Assembly: GCA_039024435.1 (NCBI GenBank)
Contig: JBCCQH010000132.1
Location: 1-18,103 of the forward strand
Source: JBCCQH01 sp039024435
Lineage (GTDB): Bacteria; Bacteroidota; Bacteroidia; J057; JADKCL01
Direction: 5' to 3'
DNA: 18,103 nucleotides
The translations under genes were made by a program, and so were the position numbers. This document shows positions 1-5,914 of this stretch, piece after piece (position 1 is the stretch's first letter; every line of letters begins with the position of its first letter). The notes below the pieces were generated by a model. It saw nothing but the letters and a program-made list of their open reading frames with translations, was not told the DNA's origin and did not search any database.

Positions 1-597
1 CAACATGTCGCCAGCAGAGGGCTTGAGTCCTTTGATGTAAGGTCGGTCATGGGCTGCGGCGGAGGAGTAACAAATGAACTGTGGCAGATCTTCACGCGCA
101 TCAATGACGGTATGGACCTTGATCCCACCTTTTCGTTTACCATTGATCGGGATTCGGCCAACGGTTTTGAGCAAGCTGCTAAAGAGGCTTACCGTTGTTG
201 AATCAATGATCAACACCTTTCCCGAATAGCCCCGCCACTTTCATCTGTCCGGTAAAGTGGGGGCCAATCGGCGGTAGAGTTCCTGGTAAATCTCAGCAAA
301 GACGGTGCTGCTGCGGTTCTTGTTGGCATCCGAAATGGTACTTCTACGAGGAACATGGCTGAGTCCAAAATGAGCAATACGACTCCTGCCAGCTAGAAGT
401 CCCAGGGACAGGGCTCGAAGGCTGGTCGATCCGCTACAAACGGCAAAAAGCATCGCGACCAGGTGTTCATAGGTGCGAAAATGCTTGTAATAGCGATCTG
501 TGCGATGCTTTTTGGCAATCGAATCTACCCAGCTTCGTTTGATCAGTTCCAAGGCTTGGGCGAAAAGCGGCTGTCCGGAGAAAATGTTACCTTGCAT
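1..597 (-). pseudogene. IS4-family transposase (DUF4372 + DDE domain), interrupted by an in-frame TGA, partial at window edge
   Basis: Transposase of a cut-and-paste IS. It starts at the ATG whose complement is at 595-597. The first 118 residues are a DUF4372-like N-terminal domain with the RTDRYYKHF and EHLVAMLFAV segments typical of Bacteroidota IS4 elements. A TGA stop (241-243) follows LPDR. Reading on in the same frame with no shift gives KWRGYSGKVLIIDSTTVSLF, then NGKRKGGIKVHTVID and AAAHDRPYIKG, open to base 1. IIDSTT carries the first catalytic Asp of the DDE domain, so the stop falls just before the catalytic core. A single CGA-to-TGA or TGG-to-TGA change would explain it. A base-calling error or a dead copy are both possible. 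The second Asp and the Glu should lie beyond the edge. Confidence 0.8.
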
Positions 598-602
598 GAA
601 GT

Positions 603-663
603 GTAGTTTTTAGGTGTGGAAACCACAAAACTACGAAGGGAAGGCGGAATTATTTCCGCCTTC
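603..663 (-). promoter_or_regulatory. Two hairpins in the leader of the IS4 transposase gene
   Basis: Hairpin A: GTAGTTTT (603-610) pairs with AAAACTAC (627-634), with an inner GTGG (616-619)/CCAC (623-626) stem around an AAA loop. Hairpin B: GAAGGCGGAA (640-649) pairs with TTCCGCCTTC (654-663), a perfect 10-bp stem with a TTAT loop. Both lie between the IS end and the transposase ATG at 597. Hairpins at IS ends are known in IS10 and IS50 to hide the start region when transcription reads in from outside. That role is inferred here. Hairpin B could also act as a terminator, although it has no long T-tract. Confidence 0.45.
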
Positions 664-670
664 GTATTTT

Positions 671-1423
671 TCAACTTTCCCCGGACACCAGTGTTTCAAA
701 ATTCCTTCCGTAGATGTTTTCCACCTTGAGGGTCTTGAAGAAGGATTCAGCCACCGCGTTGTCCCAGCAATCCCCCTTGTGGCTCATGCTTTGTTTCAAT
801 TCAGGGTTCTGGGCGAGCATTTTTCGGAATTCGTCGCCGGAGTATTGAATTCCGTGATCAGAATCGAAAATTGTTCCCAACCGTGGCGCCCGGTTTTTAA
901 GGGCCATTTTCAGGGTAGAAATCACCGTTTGAGATGCTTTCATGCCCGAGATCATTGACCAGCCGATCACGCGGCGATCTCCCAGGTCAATGACCACGGT
1001 CAAGTACAGCCAGCCCTTTGCCGTAGCGATGGAGGTGATGTCGCTCACCCAGGCCCGCGACAATTGCCCGTTGCTGAAATCGTGGGCAAGCAGGGTGGGG
1101 CTGAATTCAAAGTCGTGATCGCTGTGGGTGGTCACCACAAACTTGCCGGCCACCCTGCTGCGTATCTGGGCATGGCGCATCAGCCGTGCCACTCTGGGAC
1201 GTGAGCATTGAAAACCCCGGGCCTTCCGTTCAATGGTGATCCGCGGGCTGCCGTAGCTCTGATTGCTATGGTTGTGGATCTCCACGATCTGTTCTACGAG
1301 CTTTTGGGTTTCGACCGATCGTTTGGAAGGTTTTCGCTTGAGCCAGGCATAGTAGCCACATTCACTGACATCCAGGACTTTGCACATTTTCACAATGGGA
1401 AATTGATGTCGGTGGTTGTTCAT
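671..1423 (-). pseudogene. IS3-family (IS150-like) transposase OrfB, C-terminally truncated
   Basis: DDE integrase-like catalytic subunit of an IS3 element. The start is taken as the ATG at 1423-1421, which overlaps the expected orfA stop as usual in this family; an in-frame TTG lies one codon upstream. The HTH_21-like N-terminus contains CGYYAWLKRKPSKR and QSYGSPRI. The rve domain has its first Asp in WVSDITSI, its second in FDSDHGIQYS, and the Glu in DNAVAESFFKTLK. The catalytic triad is therefore complete. After YGRNFETL the family normally continues for about 40-45 more residues (an EYIEvwYNRkRrHS-type tail). Here it reads VSGES and stops inside the adjoining IS4 sequence. The protein is therefore truncated by that insertion and probably inactive. 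Confidence 0.85.
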
Positions 1424-1793
1424 CAATTGGAAGGTTTCCCATCGGTTTTGGTAAAGATGGCGATGGCTTTTTTAGGATTTGGTGCTCCATTTGGACATCA
1501 GCCAATTCTCGGCGTAGGCGGACATTTTCTTTTTCAAGATCATTTTGAGCCACCTTTCCGTTGCCGGGAAAGCTCTTCTGCGGTTGATTGCGATGCTCTG
1601 CGCGCCAGCGATAGATCAGTTCCGGATCAAGGCTCAGTTCTGCGGCCAGCTTGCTGATGTTGTCTACTTGGTGGCTTTTTTCTACGATCCGAATTTTGGA
1701 CTCGCGGTCATAGCGTTTTTCGTTTTTTAGACATATTACAAGTTATCTATTTTCACCTCTTATCTTGATGTCCACCGAAATGTAGCAGGTCCC
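686..1793 (-). mobile_element. IS3-family (IS150-like) element, truncated at its orfB end
   Basis: This is the remains of an IS3 element with the usual overlapping orfA and orfB on the minus strand. The orfB-side end is lost at about 686-692, where the IS4-type element begins. The orfA-side end should lie at about 1769-1793. On the minus strand this reads GACCTGCTACATTTCGGTGG followed by ACATC, resembling IS150-group termini that carry GTGGACA or TTGGACA close to the tip. The terminal base cannot be fixed without the other end. Confidence 0.6.
1423..1734 (-). pseudogene. IS3-family OrfA (HTH and leucine-zipper part), frame broken by homopolymer length changes
   Basis: An ATG at 1734-1732 begins MSKKRK, but the frame hits TGA after two more codons. 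The body is read in another frame: YDRESKIRIVEKSHQ, ELSLDPELIYRWRAEHRNQ, then a coiled coil (KENVRLRRELADVQMEHQILKK). It matches family order if one A is removed from the A5 run at 1716-1720, which gives MSKKRKRYDRE. At the other end, the A6 run at 1468-1473 must gain one base to give ILKKAIAIFTKTDGKPSN and stop at 1423-1425, overlapping the orfB ATG. This A-run is where IS3 elements carry their -1 frameshift site. The two changes cancel, so gene length is unchanged. Decay and homopolymer sequencing errors are both possible. Confidence 0.7.
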
Positions 1794-1888
1794 GCACTCC
1801 TCCCGAAAAAATTCCTCGACAAAGGTTGCGCAAGTCAGCAAAAAGCGAAATCTTGTGCCTCCACCGATCAACCCAGCGCAATTTTTTC

Positions 1889-2683
1889 ATGTTCAATCAC
1901 CCCGCCCCCGTCCAACGCCAGAAATCCCTGGCCAAAGCCACCCTGCTTTTGCTCCTGCTCACCTGGGTCCGTACGCCGGCGTTGCCCGCGCAGGACCTAC
2001 CGTTCGCCCCCGCCCCGGTGGCCGATCACCCAGTCATCAACCATTCGCAGTATTCATTTTCCTACAACGAAGCCCACGAACAGGCGGACTGGGTCACCTA
2101 TCTGCTGACCGAAGCCGAGGTCAACGCCCCTTCCCAGCGCCACAACCGCTTCTACGAAGACGACCAGGTCCGCAGCAAAAGCGCCTCGCCCGCCGACTAC
2201 GCCAACTCGGGATTTGACCGGGGCCACCTTTCGCCCTCCGCCGACAACTACATCACCACCCAAGCCAACCGCGAATCCTTTTTCATGTCCAACATTTCCC
2301 CGCAACTCCCCGACTTCAACCGGACCGGGGCCTGGCCGAAACTCGAAAAGTGGGTGCGCAAGCAGGCGGAACAACTGGACAGCATCTACGTGGTCACCGG
2401 CCCCGTTTTCCGCAACAGCCTGGGCACAATCGGCGAGAACGAGGTCACCATCCCGGGCTATTTTTACAAGGCGCTGCTGCGGTTTGACGAGGAAGGCCGG
2501 CCGCACACCATCGCTTTCCTGGTGCCCCACCTGGACAGCGATGCCGAATTAAAGCAGTGCATCCTCCCGGTCAATTCCCTGGAATCGATCACCGGAATCG
2601 ACTTTTTCCCCTTCCTCGATGATTCGGTCGAGAACCAGGTCGAGTCCAGCTATTCGAAGAAGGCCTGGAAGTCCCTGCCTTAA
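1889..2683 (+). CDS. Secreted DNA/RNA non-specific endonuclease (Serratia nuclease/NUC1 family)
   Basis: Extracellular sugar-non-specific nuclease that probably cleaves DNA and RNA outside the cell. The 264-aa protein starts at the ATG just before an export signal (KATLLLLLLTWVRTPALPAQ, residues ~16-35). A TTG 63 bp upstream is in frame but would bury that signal. The catalytic DRGH motif is at residues 110-113, in FDRGHLSPSADN. The metal-binding stretch follows as NISPQLPDFN with N144, then GAWPKLE, the spacing seen in Serratia nuclease. Length is normal for the family. There is no T9SS sorting domain, so it may be periplasmic or released. No clear Shine-Dalgarno sequence is present; A/T-rich sequence precedes the ATG, as is common in Bacteroidota. 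The upstream neighbour is the end of the IS3 element, only about 95 bp away, so its original promoter may have been replaced. Confidence 0.92.
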   Translation: MFNHPAPVQRQKSLAKATLLLLLLTWVRTPALPAQDLPFAPAPVADHPVINHSQYSFSYNEAHEQADWVTYLLTEAEVNAPSQRHNRFYEDDQVRSKSASPADYANSGFDRGHLSPSADNYITTQANRESFFMSNISPQLPDFNRTGAWPKLEKWVRKQAEQLDSIYVVTGPVFRNSLGTIGENEVTIPGYFYKALLRFDEEGRPHTIAFLVPHLDSDAELKQCILPVNSLESITGIDFFPFLDDSVENQVESSYSKKAWKSLP

Positions 2684-2700
2684 CCGTCTTTGCCCGCGGC

Positions 2701-2717
2701 TTGCGGTGCGCCCGCAA
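2701..2717 (+). terminator. Small hairpin after the endonuclease gene, possible weak terminator
   Basis: TTGCGG pairs with CCGCAA around a TGCGC loop, 18 bp after the endonuclease stop. There is no T-tract behind it, so intrinsic termination is doubtful. Confidence 0.2.
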
Positions 2718-2804
2718 ACTCAGCGGATGCCCCGCGGCGGATTTTTCATCGGCAATGCGGAAACCTTTGGCCCAATAGGTTCGCCCACCGAGCAAAAAAA
2801 CGGG

Positions 2805-2812
2805 TATTTTTG
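2805..2812 (+). promoter_or_regulatory. Candidate Bacteroidota -7 box (TATTTTTG)
   Basis: Exact match to the TAnnTTTG -7 consensus, placed 115 bp before the ATG of the membrane-protein gene at 2928 and in gene-free sequence. No good -33 TTG lies at the usual 19-21 bp; TTC occurs near 2780. A chance match in this 244-bp gap is possible. Confidence 0.3.
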
Positions 2813-2927
2813 CCTTGGTTCTCGGAAATTCAAGTCGGTGAAATCGCGGGCAGTGTCAACGCACCAGACTCCCGCTTTCCCCGTGCTTCAGCCGGGAGGT
2901 TTAACCCCACTCAAACCCAACTCCTGA

Positions 2928-3401
2928 ATGAAAAACTTACCCCAAAGACTTCAGATAGCCTTTTTTGCGATCTCTCTGCTGGTGGCGGGAGCAATCATCC
3001 TGGATTTCGTTTTGCCGGGCCAGATCGTCGATGACCGCATCGTAGAGGTGAAAATGGAGCGGCAGTCGCACCACAACGCCTCCGGAAATTCCCACTACGC
3101 CTACGAAGTGATCACCGGCCAGCATCAATTTTCCGTATCCGAAGAATTTGCCCGCGTAGCGCAGGAAAGGGAACCAATCGAATACGCAGTCTCCCGTCTG
3201 TTTCGGGAGATCAACTGGTACCGACGGTTTGCTTCCGAAAGCAAGTCCGTGCATTCCTTTCGGATCGCCACCGGGCTTGGCTTGCCCTTGCTGGCAATGC
3301 TAGCGATGGGGGTGGCTTTTTTCTACCTGCGGAGGACCGGCACCTGGCTTGTTGTCCTGCAAACCCTCTTGTTGGCGGATCTGGTGTACTTGTTGTACTA
3401 G
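2928..3401 (+). CDS. Three-TM membrane protein of unknown function
   Basis: I do not recognise this 157-aa protein. One membrane segment lies near the N-terminus (residues ~9-29, QIAFFAISLLVAGAIILDFV). A soluble region of about 80 residues follows, carrying charged and His/Tyr-rich sequence (MERQSHHNASGNSHYAYEVI), then two close C-terminal segments at ~114-134 and ~139-156 separated by RRTGT. This topology fits a small inner-membrane protein with one extracytoplasmic domain. The ATG directly precedes the first membrane segment and the reading frame is the only convincing one here. It lies alone between the endonuclease and the lipoprotein, with 244-bp gaps on both sides, so it is probably transcribed on its own. 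No catalytic motif is visible. Confidence 0.7.
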   Translation: MKNLPQRLQIAFFAISLLVAGAIILDFVLPGQIVDDRIVEVKMERQSHHNASGNSHYAYEVITGQHQFSVSEEFARVAQEREPIEYAVSRLFREINWYRRFASESKSVHSFRIATGLGLPLLAMLAMGVAFFYLRRTGTWLVVLQTLLLADLVYLLY

Positions 3402-3430
3402 CGGTGCGGGTGGGCCACCGGGAGAACCCC

Positions 3431-3603
3431 GATTCGACGAGGTGGAAAAGTGCGAATCCCGATTGCTGGTGAGCGGCCGTCTAAATCGAAGTTCATTTCC
3501 GCCCCATTTTAAAATCCCTTTCCTCCGGATGCGGCGGCTAAATTTCCCCATCGCCAGGATTTATATTTCTTGTTCATCGGTCGGAACGGAGATTCGACTA
3601 GGT
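3431..3603 (+). repeat. 13-bp direct repeat pair GATTCGACnAGGT flanking an intergenic stretch
   Basis: GATTCGACGAGGT at 3431-3443 recurs as GATTCGACTAGGT at 3591-3603 (12 of 13 identical, 160 bp apart), both upstream of the lipoprotein gene. It could be a paired operator, a duplication remnant or chance. No tRNA-like fold was found around either copy. Confidence 0.3.
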
Positions 3604-3645
3604 TGCAGCACAATCAAATCAAACCTTCATTCAACACAACGCACT

Positions 3646-4293
3646 ATGAACACGACAACTTCAAACACAATGCAAACGATCAAAAATGGATTTTTTCTGG
3701 GTTTTTTTGTATTCCTACTGGGAGCCAGCGGATGCGAAAAAGCCAGCCTGGTGGAACAAACCCCGGCCCTTCCGTCGACGCAAATGTTCCTCAATGACGA
3801 CCCGCAGTGCATCGACGGTGAGCGCCGGGAATTTGGCATGGAGGCCACCACCGATGACCATGTACTGCTGCCCGGCATGAACTTACAAATCTCCTATTTT
3901 GCCCTGCCCGGCTACTCGCCTTCCGACGAGTGCCTCTGCCGTGTGGAGCACGTATTCCTCGAATTTGACTATCTGCCCGCGGCGAATGACATCACCGTGG
4001 TCGATGACCTGGGCGTCGTGCTGGGATTCAACGGCCCGTTTCCCGTTCTGAATGGCCCCGGTGCGTACATCGAGGTGCTGGCCAATGACCACGAACCGAC
4101 GATTGAGATCGGTTTTGACCCGTTGGTCCAGCCCTTGCCCACCTTGCTGCGGTCGGGGGGATTCTGTGTGGTGGACAATGTTTCGGCCCCGGATCCCACT
4201 ACCTTGCTGACGACGCCCTACGTGGAGTCCGATCCTGAAAGCCATACGAAGAAAACCTACATTCCGGCGGTGTCCGCCGTCCCTGCCCCCTAA
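3646..4293 (+). CDS. Lipoprotein of unknown function
   Basis: A 215-aa protein with a lipoprotein signal: a short polar N-terminus, a hydrophobic stretch (residues ~15-26), then a lipobox-like ASGC with Cys30 as the lipid attachment site. The mature part is acidic and beta-like, with several Cys (PQCIDGERR, DECLCRVEHVF, GGFCVVDNV) that may form disulphides. It shows no domain I recognise. The ATG at 3646 is chosen because upstream in-frame sequence lacks a signal; an alternative ATG at 3670 would also keep the lipobox. It probably faces the periplasm or the cell surface. It is convergent with the next gene, and a strong terminator closes it. Two near-matches to the -7 box (TAAATTTC at 3539, TATATTTC at 3562) lie upstream. 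Confidence 0.8.
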   Translation: MNTTTSNTMQTIKNGFFLGFFVFLLGASGCEKASLVEQTPALPSTQMFLNDDPQCIDGERREFGMEATTDDHVLLPGMNLQISYFALPGYSPSDECLCRVEHVFLEFDYLPAANDITVVDDLGVVLGFNGPFPVLNGPGAYIEVLANDHEPTIEIGFDPLVQPLPTLLRSGGFCVVDNVSAPDPTTLLTTPYVESDPESHTKKTYIPAVSAVPAP

Positions 4294-4320
4294 TTGATGG
4301 GCAAACCCAATTGACCAGAG

Positions 4321-4351
4321 AAGCTGTCCCCCGCGGGGGGGCGGCTTTTTT
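4321..4351 (+). terminator. Intrinsic terminator between convergent genes
   Basis: An 11-bp GC-rich stem (AGCTGTCCCCC, 4322-4332, with G-rich 4336-4346, two G-U pairs) with a three-base loop is followed directly by a T-tract (4346-4351). It lies 28 bp after the lipoprotein stop. Its T-tract overlaps the stop codon (4350-4352) of the convergent minus-strand gene. On the minus strand the trailing sequence is CTTCTCTGG, so termination there would be weaker. Confidence 0.85.
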
Positions 4352-5828
4352 AGGTTTGTGCGGCCCGTCTTTGTGCTTCTTCCACTTTTTTCAGGAACCA
4401 AACCTTGTTGGCGACATCGGTAGCCGCTTCCAACTCGGCTTTAAAGGCGTCCAGCTCCCCAGCGAGGGTGTGCTTTTCCGGAACCTGTAGCAATTCAATG
4501 AACTGTTTGAACAAGCGGACCAAGTTGCGGTACTGGATTTTGTGGGTGGCCGAAATCTTCTTGTTCCGGTCGATGTACAGGCGAAATGAATCGTACAGGC
4601 GGAACATATCGTCGATTTCATCCGGCTGGAGCTGTGACCAATTCTCAAAATAGGCCTTCCACAGATAAATGCGTGCATCCACCCCGTAAAACACATCGTA
4701 GGTCACCCGGTTGATTACCTTTTTGAATCCCCGGATCGCCGTACCGTATTCCCCCAGGTGAAACGCCAGCACTGCCTGGTTGTATTGTGCCGCCATCCCA
4801 TCGTGCCCATCCAGCAGCCGGGACTGGTAAGTGGCAATGAATGACTGGGCCCAGTCCAGTCGCCCCAAACGGCACCCCACCGCGATGATATTTTTGAATT
4901 GGGGGGAGGAAAGCTTGCCATCTTGCAGCAAGTCCCCATTTTCCACCAGCACCAGATACAGATCGTGGGTGTTCCGCAGGAAGACCTCGTCGCCTTTGTT
5001 GATTTGTCGGATGGAATAATTGAGCATGTACTGGAAAATGTCCTGGGCCACGTCATCGGCCAGTTTGGCGCGCTCGCGCTTGAGCAGGTCCAGCAGGCGG
5101 GCAAAGGTTTCCGCGGGCTCAATGCCCTTGAGCAAGGCCAGGGTCAAGTAGTAGGCCCGGGGCAGCAGATCGGTCGCTTCTGCGGCACTTTTCCAGACGC
5201 TGTCGAGGGCGTGCTTATGAGATTCCTCCGCCGGTGACGGGTGCAATATTTCGGCGATGTTCACCTCCCCACAGCTCAATTGCAAGTTTTTGCTGACGGC
5301 ATACAGGTTGAGGAGGCGCTTGAACTCGGCGAATTCTTCATGCCAATTTTTCAACTTTTTTCGGGAGCGGATCTTCCCGAGGTACCACTGCGCTTTTTGG
5401 TGCAGGAGGCCCAGGTATTTCTCCGGTGAGGCGGCTTCCTGTTCCAAATCCCGTATCATCGGCGGGACAAACTTCTCCGCGGCCTCCAGACTGCGGTCAC
5501 GTTTCATGATCGCCTCGGACAACATCACATTTTCCAGGTGGGCATTCTGCGAAAACTCTTCCAAGGCCAGGAATTGCCGCGCCTTGAGGTACAATTGCGA
5601 ACAGTAATTGTCAAAGCGGCTGATTTTGAGATTCGTACCGGCGACAAACTCAGCCTTGCTCAACTTTTCCCCCTCCGCCAAAGGAAAAACCCGCCGCTGC
5701 CATTGCTCCCAAAACGCAACCAGTTGGCCGCTGTTGTTGAAATATTCTGCACTCAGGAATTGGGAAAAACGTGCCCGATCCGCTTCCCCCAACAGGGCGA
5801 GCAAGTGAAACAGTTTCCGATTTCGCAT
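4350..5828 (-). CDS. 492-aa alpha-helical protein of unknown function
   Basis: A long soluble protein without signal peptide or membrane segments, so probably cytoplasmic. It is rich in Leu, Ala, Glu and Lys and almost entirely helix-forming. The helix-turn-helix spacing in the C-terminal half (e.g. AAQYNQAVLAFHLGEYGTAI, residues ~350-370) resembles TPR-type repeats. The N-terminus MRNRKLFHLLALLGEADRARF and the patterns SAEYFNN and LYLKARQFLALEEF recall a family of similar-sized uncharacterised Saprospiria proteins, often present as paralogs (from memory, not checked). It is divergent from the T9SS protein (86-bp gap) and convergent with the lipoprotein. A scaffold or regulatory role is only a guess from the repeat-like fold. 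Confidence 0.8.
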   Translation of the reverse strand: MRNRKLFHLLALLGEADRARFSQFLSAEYFNNSGQLVAFWEQWQRRVFPLAEGEKLSKAEFVAGTNLKISRFDNYCSQLYLKARQFLALEEFSQNAHLENVMLSEAIMKRDRSLEAAEKFVPPMIRDLEQEAASPEKYLGLLHQKAQWYLGKIRSRKKLKNWHEEFAEFKRLLNLYAVSKNLQLSCGEVNIAEILHPSPAEESHKHALDSVWKSAAEATDLLPRAYYLTLALLKGIEPAETFARLLDLLKRERAKLADDVAQDIFQYMLNYSIRQINKGDEVFLRNTHDLYLVLVENGDLLQDGKLSSPQFKNIIAVGCRLGRLDWAQSFIATYQSRLLDGHDGMAAQYNQAVLAFHLGEYGTAIRGFKKVINRVTYDVFYGVDARIYLWKAYFENWSQLQPDEIDDMFRLYDSFRLYIDRNKKISATHKIQYRNLVRLFKQFIELLQVPEKHTLAGELDAFKAELEAATDVANKVWFLKKVEEAQRRAAQT

Positions 5829-5877
5829 ACCGCCAAGTTCTGAAATTTTTGTTCATCCCATTGGCAGTTCCTGCGAA

Positions 5878-5885
5878 TAATTTTG
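5878..5885 (+). promoter_or_regulatory. Candidate Bacteroidota -7 box (TAATTTTG) for the T9SS-exported protein
   Basis: Exact TAnnTTTG match in the 86-bp divergent gap, 29 bp before the ATG at 5915. Possible -33 TTG elements sit at 5849-5851 (spacer 26) and 5861-5863 (spacer 14), neither at the ideal distance. The A-rich stretch CAAACACCAAAAATAAT before the ATG fits Bacteroidota leaders without a Shine-Dalgarno sequence. Confidence 0.45.
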
Positions 5886-5914
5886 ACCCTCAAGCAACAA
5901 ACACCAAAAATAAT

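Larger units (their letters stand above)
1..688 (-). mobile_element. IS4-family insertion sequence (DUF4372 type), right part only
   Basis: The element contains the disrupted transposase gene at 1-597 and a hairpin-rich leader at about 598-688, and it continues past the left window edge. The right boundary is inferred. The IS3 orfB protein stays homologous to its family through residues N-F-E-T-L, encoded down to about 689-691. It then reads five residues (VSGES) into foreign sequence and stops at 671. This puts the IS4 end at about 686-690, where the minus strand begins GTGTCCGGGGAAAGTTGAA. The matching inverted repeat and target duplication lie outside the window, so the exact end is unproven. 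Confidence 0.6.

Noticed and set aside
241..243. UGA recoding (Trp or selenocysteine) in the transposase
   Set aside because: TGA serves as a normal stop in other genes (ends at 9065 and 10815) and nothing in the element calls for selenocysteine. Mutation or error is simpler.
614..958. Plus-strand frame across the IS junction
   Set aside because: It is antisense to the IS3 orfB and IS4 leader. The minus-strand frame has the DDE triad.
2054..2530. 158-codon minus-strand frame opposite the endonuclease
   Set aside because: Val/Gly-rich shadow. The plus strand has the DRGH nuclease motif and signal peptide.
3402..3645. Possible tRNA around GATTCGAC/GTGCGAATCCC
   Set aside because: T-arm-like strings are present but no acceptor stem, anticodon arm or D-arm can be built at correct spacing.
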